Source: Verrucomicrobium sp. BvORR106 | GTDB lineage: Bacteria > Verrucomicrobiota > Verrucomicrobiia > Verrucomicrobiales > Verrucomicrobiaceae | Length of the DNA stretch: 64,000 nucleotides | Direction: 5' to 3' | Assembly (NCBI RefSeq): GCF_000739655.1 | Contig: NZ_BATR01000092.1 | Coordinates: forward strand, 1-64,000 | In this document: in pieces, positions 25,901-35,779 of the stretch | Numbering within the stretch: the first letter of the stretch is position 1 | Layout: each line of letters opens with the position of its first letter | Position numbers and translations under genes: made by a program | Notes under the pieces: generated by a model | Told to the model about the DNA's origin: nothing | Databases searched by the model: none | Seen by the model: only the letters and a program-made list of their open reading frames with translations

Positions 25901-27061
25901 ATGGCCCCTTTCCTCCGTACCACGCTCCTTCCGCTCCTGGCAGCCATCGCTGCCGCAGCCACCTTGCAGCCCCTCTCGGCACAAACCTCCCCAGGCGTCA
26001 CCGCCCATCGCGATCTGGAATATGTGCCTGACGGTCACGAGCGTCACAAACTGGACCTCTATCTGCCCGCGAAAGCAGAGGGCAAGGTCCCGCTCATCAT
26101 CTGGATTCACGGCGGGGCTTGGCAGGCTGGCAGCAAGGACGGTTGCCCTCCGTTGCGAGAAGGCTACGTCGCACGAGGCTATGCCGTGGCCAGCATCAAC
26201 TACCGGCTCACCAGTCACGCGGTGTTCCCGGCCCAGATCGAGGACTGCAAGGCCGCCGTCCGGTGGCTGCGGGCCCATGCGGCGGAGTACCATCTGGACC
26301 CGGACAAGTTTGGTGTCTGGGGCAGCTCCGCCGGCGGACACCTCGTGGCCCTGCTCGGTACCAGCGGGGAGGTCAAAGAGTTCGATGTAAAAACGAACCT
26401 CGACCAGTCCAGCAAAGTGCAGGCGGTCTGCGACTACTACGGACCCACGGATCTGGTCGCCTTTGTCACCCGGCCGGGCTATGAACGCCATGCCGATCCG
26501 ACCTCGCCAGAAAGCAAACTGCTGGGCGGCGTGGTGATGGAGAACGAGGACAAGGCGGCAAAGGCCAACCCGATCACCTTTGTGGACAAGGCCGATCCTC
26601 CCTTCCTCATCGTGCATGGCGACAAGGACGCCACGGTGCCGATCAACCAGAGCGAGCTGCTCTTTGATGCCCTGAAGAAAACCGGGGTGAGCGCTCACTT
26701 CCACACCATCCACAATGCCGGCCACGGTGGGCCGGGGTTCTCAGGAAAGAACATCGAGGACATGGTGGCCAGGTTCTTCGACCAGCGTCTGAAGGAGGGC
26801 AGCACCACGGTGGATGCCCTGGTCACCGACAGCACGGCCGAGGAAGCCCCCGCTGGGCCTGGAGCCGCGCAGGGCGGACGACGTGGCATTCCCTGGGAGG
26901 TCATCTCCCGCAAGGATGACAAAAATCAGGACGGCAAGGTCACCAAGGAGGAGTTCTCCGGCCCAGCCCAATTGTTCCAACGCCTGGATCGCAACGGCGA
27001 TGGAGCCGTGACCCGTGAGGAGCACGATGCGGCGATCAATGAGAGGCAGGGTTCAAGGTGA
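25901..27061 (+). CDS. Secreted alpha/beta-hydrolase with C-terminal EF-hands
   Basis: A 386-residue protein with a signal peptide (MAPFLRTTLLPLLAAIAAAA). The alpha/beta-hydrolase domain (about 35-305) has the HGGAW oxyanion motif, nucleophile elbow WGSSAGGHL, acid-region HGDKDATVP and catalytic His in IHNAGHGG. It is of the BD-FAE/esterase type found in plant-polysaccharide esterases. After a Gly/Ala linker, two EF-hand loops follow (DKNQDGKVTKEE and DRNGDGAVTREE). The calcium motifs may stabilise or tether the enzyme outside the cell. Confidence 0.85.
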   Translation: MAPFLRTTLLPLLAAIAAAATLQPLSAQTSPGVTAHRDLEYVPDGHERHKLDLYLPAKAEGKVPLIIWIHGGAWQAGSKDGCPPLREGYVARGYAVASINYRLTSHAVFPAQIEDCKAAVRWLRAHAAEYHLDPDKFGVWGSSAGGHLVALLGTSGEVKEFDVKTNLDQSSKVQAVCDYYGPTDLVAFVTRPGYERHADPTSPESKLLGGVVMENEDKAAKANPITFVDKADPPFLIVHGDKDATVPINQSELLFDALKKTGVSAHFHTIHNAGHGGPGFSGKNIEDMVARFFDQRLKEGSTTVDALVTDSTAEEAPAGPGAAQGGRRGIPWEVISRKDDKNQDGKVTKEEFSGPAQLFQRLDRNGDGAVTREEHDAAINERQGSR

Positions 27062-27103
27062 GAATCGCTCAATCGTTTGGGGGGCTTCGCCGGAGATTGT
27101 AAG

Positions 27104-27181
27104 AATGTAGTGGTAGGCTTTAGCCTGCCGTTGGGAGTGTAGAGCAGTGCGACTGAACAGGCTGAAGCCTGTGACTACATT
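27104..27181. repeat. Palindromic repeat with AATGTAGT ends
   Basis: AATGTAGTGGTAGGCTTTAG (27104-27123) is an imperfect reverse complement of 27159-27181. The right half (27150-27181) is a copy of the 19081-19120 family. It lies between the convergent esterase and AlkC-like genes. Confidence 0.65.
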
Positions 27182-27234
27182 GGCCGGGCAGCTTAGCCTG
27201 CATTGATGGCGATGGCACCCTTGCTCCGCTCTCA

Positions 27235-27284
27235 CTGAACCGGCGGGACGCCGATAGCACGCACAGCCGTCCAGGCTGTGTCAC
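27235..27284 (-). repeat. Double-hairpin dispersed repeat, copy 2
   Basis: Read on the minus strand, this gives GTGACACAGCC, then a CTGTGCGTGCTATC spacer and CGGCGTCCCGCCGGTTCAG, matching 6624-6673. It ends 5 bp before the stop of the AlkC-like gene. Confidence 0.75.
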
Positions 27285-27288
27285 TCAT

Positions 27289-28395
27289 TCACTCCAGCAC
27301 AAACGCCGTCTTCGCCAGGCGCTGGCCGTTGACCGCTACTTCCACTACATGCTTCCCCGCGTAGTGCACGCGAGTCGTGAAATCCTTGATCTGCTGGCGT
27401 CGTGTCAACGTCACGGCCTCTCCGGGTGTCAGCTTCAGTTCCTTCCACTTGAAGACCTTCTCAGCTGTGCCGCCAGACTTCTTCACGTAGTGGATGACGT
27501 AGTCCACCACCAGTCGCTGGGACCTCGTTGCCGCTGACTTGAACCGGAGTTCCAAGGTCAGGTGCTGTCCCAGCTCCAGCTTTTCCGGGTTCAGAGTAAA
27601 ACTCTGCACCTCCACTTCTGGAGGCTCGCCAGCCCCCACCAAACCCAGGGCTCGCGCGTCACCCTGTTTGATCAGCGTGCGCAGGGCCCGCTTCGCGATC
27701 CATGCGGTGTGCCCCTCCTCCAGAGGCCAGCCCGAGAGCCGGTCCATCATCCATTCAGGATGATCTTTCGCGATGTCATTCAAGTGGTTCGCCACGGACT
27801 TGCGCACATACAGGCTGGAGTCCGCCTTCAGGTTCTCCAGGATCGGCAGGGTGGGGGAGGGATCTTTCACGAGTTCCTCCAGTCGGAACGACCACGGCAG
27901 TCGCGGGCGTGAACCCTCACTGGCCAGTCGGCGCACGGCTTCATGCTCGTCCCCGGACCACTTCTTCATCACCTTCAGCGTCCTGGTCAGATCGCGCTTG
28001 AGGAACTCCCGCACGGCAAACTCCGAGGAGCCATACACCGTGAAATCCTTGAGCGCCGCCATCGAGGCCTCGAAGTCCTCCAACCCATACAGACCCACAT
28101 AGTCCGGCAGCACCAGGGTGACAAAGTTGTGGTCGATCCGTGGAGCCAGTTCCCGCAAGGCATCCAACGACTGCCGATAGCTCCCCGGCAGCCCGGCATG
28201 GAGGCTCTCCGTCATCCGCCGGAGCCGCTGCATCAGGCTCAGGGCATCCAGTCCGGGCAGCGCCTGGGCAAGATACGCCTTCTGCTTGAACGCAGGCAGC
28301 ACGGCCGCCATCTCCAGCCCGGTCCGCCGGAATCGAGCCTCATCAAACCAGTCTTTCAGGGCGGGGGCGGCGGTGGGAGCATCGGTGTCGGGCAT
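27289..28395 (-). CDS. AlkC-like DNA alkylation repair glycosylase
   Basis: A 368-residue protein starting at ATG 28395 (MPDTDAPTAAP). Residues about 10-255 are HEAT-like helical repeats of the AlkC/AlkD superfamily, with RLPWSFRLEELVKDPSPTLP and RKSVANHLNDIAKDHPE typical of AlkC. The last 105 residues (from VEVQSFTLNPEKLELGQ) form an Ig-like beta-sandwich, as in known AlkC proteins. AlkC excises cationic alkylated bases such as 3-methylcytosine and 3-methyladenine without base flipping. With the AlkB-like gene at 16693 this is a second alkylation-repair gene in the window. Confidence 0.85.
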   Translation of the reverse strand: MPDTDAPTAAPALKDWFDEARFRRTGLEMAAVLPAFKQKAYLAQALPGLDALSLMQRLRRMTESLHAGLPGSYRQSLDALRELAPRIDHNFVTLVLPDYVGLYGLEDFEASMAALKDFTVYGSSEFAVREFLKRDLTRTLKVMKKWSGDEHEAVRRLASEGSRPRLPWSFRLEELVKDPSPTLPILENLKADSSLYVRKSVANHLNDIAKDHPEWMMDRLSGWPLEEGHTAWIAKRALRTLIKQGDARALGLVGAGEPPEVEVQSFTLNPEKLELGQHLTLELRFKSAATRSQRLVVDYVIHYVKKSGGTAEKVFKWKELKLTPGEAVTLTRRQQIKDFTTRVHYAGKHVVEVAVNGQRLAKTAFVLE

Positions 28396-28566
28396 GTGTC
28401 GAAGTGGCGAGGGAGGGGGCGAAGCGGGGGTTTTGGGGAGAGTATGCCACGAGACTGACAATCCTATGTCAGCAGTCCAGGCGTTATTTTCGCGTCCAGC
28501 AGAACCAGCCCCCCAGACGATCCCTCTTGCCACGGCAAAATCACCGCGCATATTGTGCGCTCCCGT

Positions 28567-28641
28567 GTCCCCGTAGTTCAATGGATAGAACGAGGGTTTC
28601 CTAAACCTTAAATGCAAGTTCGATTCTTGCCGGGGACGCCA
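28567..28641 (+). tRNA. tRNA-Arg (CCU)
   Basis: A 75-nt cloverleaf: acceptor GTCCCCG/CGGGGAC, D arm with GTTCAATGGATAGAAC, anticodon loop TTCCTAA (anticodon CCT) on a GGGT/ACCT stem, T loop GTTCGATTC, discriminator G and encoded CCA at 28639-28641. It is antisense to nothing functional. A short CGCCAGT/ACTGGCG stem-loop follows. Confidence 0.95.
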
Positions 28642-28864
28642 GTGTAAATGGTTCCAATTGAACGACTGGCGTGAGTGTCCCCCGGGATCCTTGGAAGCTC
28701 CGGGGTAGGGTAGGCCCCTTCAGTTGCCCTGGGCGGGCAGCCAGACCCTCTCAGGTGAGCCATTCTACGGGTCCCCGCTGAAGCGTTCTTCACAAAAACG
28801 AGGTGGAGAGACGGAACCACCGCCCCTCCACCGAAAGCCATGACGATTGAGCAGATGCCGGCTC

Positions 28865-31800
28865 TTACTTCACTTTCAGTACCCCGCGCATGATGATGGA
28901 GTGCCCCGGGAATGAGCAGACATAGGGATACTCACCAGCCTTCTCGGGGGCGGTGAACTCGATGATCTGTTCTTTCCCATGATCCAGCAGCTTGCTGTGC
29001 CAGAGGATTTCCTTGCTCTCGGGAATGAAACCCGTCTCAAAGCCCTGGGCACCCATCACCAGGGCCTTGTTGGCGACCTCATCGATTTTTCCGGGATTTA
29101 CCAGCAGGATGTTGTGCGGCATGAAGTCGGGATTGGCGAAGATGAGCTTCACCTTCTTGCCCGGTTTCACGGTGAGCTCTTTCACATCATACATCATGCG
29201 CTCAGGCACGGTGGCGATGCGGATGGTGGTGAGCTCTGGAGTGTCGCTGAGGATGCCGGATTTCTGAGCCTTCGCTTCCGCATCGCCGGCGATGACGCCG
29301 CCATGCAGGGTGGATTCGACATTGTACCACAAATGCTGCACCACGTGGGCAGCGTTGCGGGCATGCGGCTCAGGGGACTTCAGGAGCTGGCCGAGCAACT
29401 CAACGTTGCGCACATTGTGCTGCTGGTGGAGCCAGAGGCCTTCCAGCAGGTGATGCGCGTCCTCTTTCTTGTTTGAGTCGAACTGTTTGAGCCACTCCGT
29501 TGTCGCGGCGATCACTTCTTTCGAATCACGGGCACTGAGTTCGATACGGGTCCGGTGGCGGATGCCGTCCGTCGGGTGCTTCAGATTTTCCAGCAATGCA
29601 GGGATGGGCTGGCCAGCGATGGCCACAGGCTTCTGCAACTCGCGTCCGGTCGCCGTGATGCGGTAGATGCGTCCGTGGGCGTGGTCACGATTGGGGTCGC
29701 GCACGTTGTGCTGCATGTGGCCGATGATGACATTGTGCCAGTCGGCCAGATAAAGCGAGCCATCGGGAGCAAAGACCGCATCCGAGGGGCGGAAGTTCTT
29801 GTCGCCGCTCATAAGGAAGCCGCGGGACTTCTCCTCCGCCACGGTGCCGTCTGCTTGGGTGACTTTGACGGTGAGCTCATCGCCCGAAGGTTCACCCCAG
29901 ACGGAAGCCTTCTCCGCATCGCGCTCCAGGTGATACTGCTTCACGCCCAGGAATCCGATGACGTTGCAGATCAGGAAATCGCCCTGCATTTCCGCGGGGA
30001 AGTGCTGGCTGCTCACCACCTCGCTTGCGGTGACGGGGCGCACTTCCTTCTTGAGCAGTTCATACATCTTGAAGCTGCTGCCTTCGGGGCGCACCTGATA
30101 CGCACGACCGCCGGTGCCGTCGGTGGCATACTGATACCCCCAGTAGTCGAACGAGGTGCCGTGCGGATTCGGGGAATTGTCTGCGTGTTTTGAGATGGTG
30201 AAGCGGCGGGGATCAAAGCGGTACATGGCGCTTGCAGATGCCTGCAGTGACGGTCCCCAAGGATGCTCGTGGTTGTGCTGCATGAAAACGCCACTCTGCC
30301 AGTAGATGCCACCATCCGGGCCGTAGATGAGGTTGTTGGCGCCATGGTGCGTGTCGCTGCTGTCGAGACCCTGCAGCATGATGATGCGCACGTCCGCCTT
30401 GTCATCGCCGTCCGTGTCCTTCAGGAACAGAAGTTCGCTCTGCCGGGTGACGAGCACACCGCCATTCCAGAACTCGAACCCAAGAGGGTTGTTTACTTTT
30501 GCAAACTCGGTCGAGCGGTCAGCCTTGCCGTCGTTGTTGTCATCGTGAAGGATGATCAAGGCATCGCGTGACTCCTTCAGCGGCTCCCACTTTGGATAGT
30601 CGGGCCACACCGCCACCCAGAGGCGGCCTTTGACGTCGAACTGCATCTGCACTGGATTCGCCAGTTCAGGAAACTTCTGTTCATCGGCAAAGAGCTGCAC
30701 CTCGAAGCCCTTCCTCACAGCCATGTGCTTGATGCCTTCCTCGCCGCTGATGTAGGTGAGGCGGCCTTCCTTCTGCGCGCTGCTGCTCTTGCTGGCGCCG
30801 CCGACGTTTGACTTCACTGGTACAGGAGTGGGCACATTGCTGTCATCGATCTTCTTGTCTCCGCCGGTGATCCTTGCCCACACACGTTCGTCACGGTTCG
30901 CGGTCATGACATCGAGCATGGAGAGCTCGTGCTGCAGGACTACGCCGTTGGTCTGGCCATCCACGAAGGCCAGCGTCGAACGGCTGCCCCAGACGTCATT
31001 GCCATCAGAGGCGTGGTAGCGCTGATACCAGTGGTAGCTCTTGTCGAGCACGGCCTCTCTCAATGGATCCAGAGAGGCCGACGCGCTCACCACTTTGCCG
31101 AGCAGGGCGGTGCCAATCACTTCTGCGAGCTGACGATTGCCCTCATCGGTAAGGTGGACCCCGTTGATCGTAAGCGGCTCTTTCGCGGCCTTGAAGAGCG
31201 TCAGTGAAGGATGATACAGATCAACAAAGGCAACGCCCGCCTCTTTCGCCGCAGCTTCCGTGGCCTTTGTGTAGGCTTCGAGCTGCACATTGTGCGCCTT
31301 GCCGTCGGGGACATTCGGATTGTGCGTGTCCTCGTGCGCGATGGGGCTGAAGAGGACGATGCGCGGGAACGACTTGCCATTCGGCTTGGTGCCGCGCGTC
31401 TTCTTCACGAACTCAAGAAGCTGCGCTTTGTATTCATCCGGTTTGTTGTCGTAGGACTCGTTGTAGCCAAAGAAGCCGAATACCACGTCCGCCTTCACAT
31501 GCTGCAAGTAGGTGGCCATCGAGATCTGGCCCGGGCTGCGCGGGTAGGAGTTCGGGCGGTCCCCGCTGGTGGTCATGTTGCGGAAGCGCACCTGCTGGTT
31601 CGCCAGCTGGCTCTGCAAGACTGTCTCCATCCAACCATCGTGCTGCATGCGCTCCGGAAGACCGTTGCCGAGAATCGCGACGACTTCACCCTTGCTGAAC
31701 GTGAACGGCAGAGGGTCCTTGTAGTCAGCAGGCACCTCGGCAAGCGGCGGTTCCGGTGGGCCGGAGGGGCTGCTTCCGCTGGTGTTGCCTGACTTGCCGT

Positions 31801-33382
31801 TTTTTGAGGCAGGTTTGCCCGGCTTGCCGTCGAAGGTGAGGTAAGTGAGTTTGCCCTTGTCCTTGATGTCGATGGTCATCGACTCTGGAGCTTCAACTTT
31901 GGTGGCGACGAAGACGTCTTTCCGATCCGCATCCAGGAGCCGCAGCGTGAAAGCATCGAGGCGGCCGGAGAGTCCTTCGCGATTCCAGATGCCGATTTTC
32001 TCAATATCCGTCGCTTTGCCGAGGTCGAGTTCCCACCAGGGATTGGGCTTGTTCTCCTGAGTGTGGGTCTGGCCGCTCTTGCCCCAGTCAGAGCTTTTGT
32101 TGCCATCCAGCGCCCGCTCGGGGCTGCCTCCGTGAGTCGTGGTCGATTGGGTGGCTTTGCCGGTGGGAGCGATGTTCTTGCCTCCTGCGATGACTTCCAC
32201 CTCGGCCAGCGTCAGGGTCTCGCGGTCTCCGGGGAGTTCGATTCGCACGAAGCGGGCTGGCTTGCCGGTCACCAGAGGAGCAGGAGCGGCGGTGGGAGCG
32301 GCTGGTTTGGCGGGATCGAGCTTGGCTGCAGGCTGGGGTTTGGGGGCACCCTTGGTGTTGTTGTTTGCCGGGATCGGACTTTCGTAGCCTGCATACATCT
32401 CTGGCTTGATGCCGCGGGCGTACGCGCCACCGGCGAAGGTGTTGGGCTTGAAGGGGCCGACGAACTCAATGTTGAGATCCGGTTTGATCTGGTCCTCCAG
32501 GCCAATTGCCCAGAGCATGCCATTCACGACGAGGCGGCGATATCCGTCATTCGTGATGTCTTCCGAGGTGCCGTAGAGCGTCGTGAAGACGCGGCCTTCT
32601 TTGCCAGACGCCGTCTTGTACGTGCGCGTCCACTCACTTGGCATGGGAGGCTTGGTTGCATCCGCAGGCGAGTCGGGGGTCATGCCGTTGAGCGGTTGCG
32701 CCAGGGTCAGAATCTCGCCACTCGACGGCTTGCCCACATAACCACCGGCCTGCACCCACACATCCTTCACCCCACGCAGGATGGGATGTGAGGCCTTGTC
32801 CGGCACGATGGCAATGCGGGTGCTTTGCTTGTGATTGGTGCCATAGTGCCCCACCCACGTCTGGCCCAGCACCTGATGCCCGAAGCCCAGTTCATAGTCG
32901 GCACCTTTGTAATCAAACGAGTACTTCACATAGGGACCGTCCTTTGGAATCTTGAAGCCATGCGTTGCCGTCCTCAGGCCGACCACTGGGCCGCCGCGGT
33001 TCAGGTAAGCATCGAAGTGCTTCATCTGATCTGCGGGAAGGTTCTGAAAGCGCAGGAACACCACCGCGAGGTCGGCGGTATCGAGTGCCTCCATGCCGGG
33101 GATGTTGGGGACCTCGCCCGCCACGATGTCCCCCTGGGCGTCGATGTCGAAGAGCACCGTGCACTTGAAGCCGTGGTGTTTCGCCAGGATGCGGGCCAGT
33201 GCCGGGAGCGACTCCTCCGAGCGGTACTCATGGTCACCCGCCAGGAAGACAATATGCTTGCCCTTTCCTGGCCCAGTGGTGCCTTCAAAGACCAGGGGCG
33301 CCGCGTCCGCCAGACCTGCAGACACAGCAAGAACGAGCAAGGCGCGCGTCAATAAACCGGCGAAGCGAGGGAGTAAATTCAT
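28865..33382 (-). CDS. Secreted ThuA / discoidin / SGNH / PVC beta-propeller / cupredoxin fusion
   Basis: A 1505-residue exported protein. Order: signal peptide (1-27); ThuA-like domain (about 40-300, [17 protein letters not shown]); Pro/Ala linker; F5/8-type C carbohydrate-binding-like domain (about 375-520, [13 protein letters not shown]); Gly/Ser/Pro linker; SGNH/GDSL hydrolase domain (about 560-790, [44 protein letters not shown]); PVC-type beta-propeller dehydrogenase domain (about 890-1270); a helical stretch; and a C-terminal blue-copper domain. The copper ligands would be His1423, Cys1489, His1494 and Met1498, with azurin-like spacing C-x4-H-x3-M. No CxxCH heme motif is present. Probably a periplasmic or surface oxidoreductase acting on sugars. 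It diverges from the polysaccharide locus. Confidence 0.88.
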   Translation of the reverse strand: MNLLPRFAGLLTRALLVLAVSAGLADAAPLVFEGTTGPGKGKHIVFLAGDHEYRSEESLPALARILAKHHGFKCTVLFDIDAQGDIVAGEVPNIPGMEALDTADLAVVFLRFQNLPADQMKHFDAYLNRGGPVVGLRTATHGFKIPKDGPYVKYSFDYKGADYELGFGHQVLGQTWVGHYGTNHKQSTRIAIVPDKASHPILRGVKDVWVQAGGYVGKPSSGEILTLAQPLNGMTPDSPADATKPPMPSEWTRTYKTASGKEGRVFTTLYGTSEDITNDGYRRLVVNGMLWAIGLEDQIKPDLNIEFVGPFKPNTFAGGAYARGIKPEMYAGYESPIPANNNTKGAPKPQPAAKLDPAKPAAPTAAPAPLVTGKPARFVRIELPGDRETLTLAEVEVIAGGKNIAPTGKATQSTTTHGGSPERALDGNKSSDWGKSGQTHTQENKPNPWWELDLGKATDIEKIGIWNREGLSGRLDAFTLRLLDADRKDVFVATKVEAPESMTIDIKDKGKLTYLTFDGKPGKPASKNGKSGNTSGSSPSGPPEPPLAEVPADYKDPLPFTFSKGEVVAILGNGLPERMQHDGWMETVLQSQLANQQVRFRNMTTSGDRPNSYPRSPGQISMATYLQHVKADVVFGFFGYNESYDNKPDEYKAQLLEFVKKTRGTKPNGKSFPRIVLFSPIAHEDTHNPNVPDGKAHNVQLEAYTKATEAAAKEAGVAFVDLYHPSLTLFKAAKEPLTINGVHLTDEGNRQLAEVIGTALLGKVVSASASLDPLREAVLDKSYHWYQRYHASDGNDVWGSRSTLAFVDGQTNGVVLQHELSMLDVMTANRDERVWARITGGDKKIDDSNVPTPVPVKSNVGGASKSSSAQKEGRLTYISGEEGIKHMAVRKGFEVQLFADEQKFPELANPVQMQFDVKGRLWVAVWPDYPKWEPLKESRDALIILHDDNNDGKADRSTEFAKVNNPLGFEFWNGGVLVTRQSELLFLKDTDGDDKADVRIIMLQGLDSSDTHHGANNLIYGPDGGIYWQSGVFMQHNHEHPWGPSLQASASAMYRFDPRRFTISKHADNSPNPHGTSFDYWGYQYATDGTGGRAYQVRPEGSSFKMYELLKKEVRPVTASEVVSSQHFPAEMQGDFLICNVIGFLGVKQYHLERDAEKASVWGEPSGDELTVKVTQADGTVAEEKSRGFLMSGDKNFRPSDAVFAPDGSLYLADWHNVIIGHMQHNVRDPNRDHAHGRIYRITATGRELQKPVAIAGQPIPALLENLKHPTDGIRHRTRIELSARDSKEVIAATTEWLKQFDSNKKEDAHHLLEGLWLHQQHNVRNVELLGQLLKSPEPHARNAAHVVQHLWYNVESTLHGGVIAGDAEAKAQKSGILSDTPELTTIRIATVPERMMYDVKELTVKPGKKVKLIFANPDFMPHNILLVNPGKIDEVANKALVMGAQGFETGFIPESKEILWHSKLLDHGKEQIIEFTAPEKAGEYPYVCSFPGHSIIMRGVLKVK

Positions 33383-33537
33383 AGAAGGATGGACAATACG
33401 TACCGTGCAATCACATTTGGTGATCCGATTAGGACAACTTTTGGTTCAGACCCGCCCTGGAACTTTATTAAGATCTGTTTGGATAAAAACGCCCGACGAC
33501 TCTGGCTGCGGACGGCACTCGGGCGCGAACGGAGACC

Positions 33538-34746
33538 GTGAATCCACCTGCCGTAAGAGGTAATTTTGAAGCGAAAAAAGACTCGCTTCGTTCACCAAAC
33601 TCCCCAGATTGCCGCGCCGTGGATCTGACATTTGTTTTCCCCTGTCTCAATGAAGAAAAATCCCTGGGTGAGTGCATCGCCAAGGTGCGCCAGTCGCTGG
33701 AAAAAGCGGCCGGGCTCCGCTATGAGATCGTCGTGGCGGACAATGGCAGCACCGACCGCTCTCGGGAGATAGCCACCTCGCTGGGAGCCCGGGTCGTGCC
33801 GGTCACGAGAAGAGGCTATGGGGCCGCGCTCAGTGGCGGAATTGAGGCGGCTGAGGGAGAGTATGTGATGTTCGCCGATGCGGACAACACCTACCTCTAC
33901 GAGCACGCCCTGCCGCTCTATGAGGCGACTTCATCCGCGCGGGCGGACATGGGCATCGCCTCGCGCATCAAGGGAGAGATCAAGCCCGGAGCCATGCCCA
34001 CGCTGCATCGCTATCTGGGCACCCCGGTGCTCACCTCCCTGATCAATCTCTTTTTCCAGGGGCGTCTCTCCGACTGCAATTCCGGTTTCCGCTGCCTGCG
34101 TAAGACCTCGTTTCAGGCCTGGGCGGTGCGTTCCTCCGGCATGGAGTTCGCCTCGGAGTTGCTCATCAAGGCGCTCAAGCACCGGGCTCAGTACGTGGAA
34201 ATCCCCTCCGGCCTGAACCCCAACCCGCCCGACCGTGTGCCTCACTTGCGCACCTGGCGGGATGGCATGCGGCACCTGCTCTTCATCTTCTCAGAGCGGC
34301 CCCAGATGTTTGAGTGGCTCGGCCTCATTGCCGTCGTCTTCGCCACCCTCTTGCAGATCCTGGCCGTGATCACTGGCCCCGTGAATTTCCTGGGGCTCAA
34401 TATCTTTGATCTCCACAGTCAGGCGCTCCTGTTGCTAGCTGGCCTCGTCGGCACGCAGTTCTACATGTATTCCTGCATGTGCTACCTGCGATCCAGCGAC
34501 AAGCCGTCTGGCATCACCCGCTGGTTGATCAACATGGACGAGGGCACGCTCTTCTTCCTGCTCTCAGGCGTGATGCTGGCCATCGCCCTGGTGGTGCTCT
34601 CCGTCTTCGTCATCTGGGCAGGCTCCAGCTTCGCGGGCCTGAATCTCACCCACACCCTCGTGGCCATTGTCCACTTCCTCAGCGTGCCCCTCCTGCTGTG
34701 CCTCGGCCTGCTGGGCCTGCACACGCTGAAGCGTTACGAGCACTGA
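33538..34746 (+). CDS. GT2 glycosyltransferase with C-terminal membrane helices
   Basis: A 402-residue protein. GT2 domain: LTFVFPCLNEEKSLGE, VVADNGSTDRSREIA, MFADADNTYLYEH (DxD) and a GFRCLRKTSF motif. It is followed by about four membrane segments (from GLIAVVFATLLQILAVI). It resembles dolichol-/polyprenyl-phosphate sugar synthases that make lipid-linked sugars at the inner membrane. The annotated start is GTG 33538; GTG 33619, just before the GT2 domain, is equally possible. It opens the polysaccharide locus, convergent with the VanZ-like gene. Confidence 0.85.
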   Translation: MNPPAVRGNFEAKKDSLRSPNSPDCRAVDLTFVFPCLNEEKSLGECIAKVRQSLEKAAGLRYEIVVADNGSTDRSREIATSLGARVVPVTRRGYGAALSGGIEAAEGEYVMFADADNTYLYEHALPLYEATSSARADMGIASRIKGEIKPGAMPTLHRYLGTPVLTSLINLFFQGRLSDCNSGFRCLRKTSFQAWAVRSSGMEFASELLIKALKHRAQYVEIPSGLNPNPPDRVPHLRTWRDGMRHLLFIFSERPQMFEWLGLIAVVFATLLQILAVITGPVNFLGLNIFDLHSQALLLLAGLVGTQFYMYSCMCYLRSSDKPSGITRWLINMDEGTLFFLLSGVMLAIALVVLSVFVIWAGSSFAGLNLTHTLVAIVHFLSVPLLLCLGLLGLHTLKRYEH

Positions 34747-34765
34747 GTTTGGGGTTTGGTTTGAA

Positions 34766-34787
34766 GCGGGCTTTTCATGAAGCCCGC
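34766..34787. terminator. Bidirectional terminator-like hairpin
   Basis: GCGGGCTT (34766-34773) pairs perfectly with AAGCCCGC (34780-34787) around 6 bases, between the convergent GT2 and VanZ-like genes. Only short T runs adjoin it. Confidence 0.55.
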
Positions 34788-34852
34788 CCGACAGATAGTC
34801 GATTATCTGACCCAGAGTTTTCTACAAGGTCTCTTCCGCCTGGGGCCAGGGC

Positions 34853-35758
34853 TCACGGCAGAAGTTGGATCTTCTCGATCACCAGCCGGCCTTGTGTGTC
34901 GGCGTCCTGAGTGAAGAGCGTCAGCTTGTGTACCCTCTGGAGCACTGTGCTGGCGTCGCCACCCTCTGTGAGGGGGATCTGGAGGTCATTGCCACCTGGG
35001 TTCACCGTGGCCTGGAGCCGTAGGCTTTGGGTGGGCTTCTCCCCGTCCACCCGTACGCCCAATACAAAAGAGGAGGGGGCCGCCAGACGGCACTGGATGG
35101 AGAGCCGCGTATGGCCAGCCCAGCTCTCCTGCGGCGGCCAGTGTTGCAGGCTGGTGTGCCCCTTCAGCGTTACCGGGAGGACGACCGCGCTCGCTTCATA
35201 CTCAAGGGGACGCTCCGTTCCCTCCATCTCCATCGCCCAGAAAGGGGTGGTCCCATACCACTCAAACGGGGTCAATTGTGGGAAGCCATTCCTGCCTGAG
35301 ATCAGGGCGGTGCCATACCAGATCAGCGGCCACGAGGCGATGAGGATCAGCATCGTGGCCATCGTTACCAGCCCCCACCGTCCACCTCTGGAGCGATGCC
35401 CGGCAAGGCGGATCGAATAACCCGCCAGTCCGCCCAGCACGCCGTGCAGACCATCGAGCCAGTCAGGATTGCGGGACGTGAGCGCCTGCATCCCCTCCAG
35501 CAGAAAGGGGAGAATCACCAGACACAGCAGCGCGAGCAGCCTCCGGGAACTGCCGCCCTCTGTTCCCCGTCTCGGGACAAGACTCCACCCCAGCGCGGCG
35601 AACAGCGGCACATGGCCCCAGTCCCAGAGCAGCGGTTCCCAGCCTGACTCAGCAGGCTGGGGGAGGGGGAGTAGCAACGCCAGAGCGATGCCCGCAGCCA
35701 GCCCCCATGGGGCGTAGCTGGCCAGTTTCCGGGAGCGGGCAGGGGGTGTTGCTTTCAT
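34853..35758 (-). CDS. VanZ-like membrane protein with C-terminal beta domain
   Basis: A 301-residue protein. The N-terminal VanZ-like domain (about 15-120) has membrane segments (WGLAAGIALALLLPLP; LLALLCLVILPFLLEGMQAL) and the family-like motif DWGHVPLFAALGW with RNPDWLDGLHGVLGG. Another helix at about 130-150 leads to a C-terminal domain (about 170-301) predicted as a beta-sandwich, likely extracytoplasmic. VanZ family roles are poorly defined. Last gene of the minus-strand polysaccharide array. Confidence 0.75.
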   Translation of the reverse strand: MKATPPARSRKLASYAPWGLAAGIALALLLPLPQPAESGWEPLLWDWGHVPLFAALGWSLVPRRGTEGGSSRRLLALLCLVILPFLLEGMQALTSRNPDWLDGLHGVLGGLAGYSIRLAGHRSRGGRWGLVTMATMLILIASWPLIWYGTALISGRNGFPQLTPFEWYGTTPFWAMEMEGTERPLEYEASAVVLPVTLKGHTSLQHWPPQESWAGHTRLSIQCRLAAPSSFVLGVRVDGEKPTQSLRLQATVNPGGNDLQIPLTEGGDASTVLQRVHKLTLFTQDADTQGRLVIEKIQLLP

Positions 35759-35779
35759 CGCGAGTCTCCAGCACTTCTG

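Noticed and set aside
28567-28861. Integration site at the tRNA-Arg gene
   Set aside because: No integrase, no duplicated tRNA 3' end of useful length and no phage-like genes follow; only a short stem-loop is present.
28865-33382. A cytochrome c domain expected in a PVC-type dehydrogenase
   Set aside because: No CxxCH occurs anywhere in the protein; the C-terminal cysteine fits a copper site.
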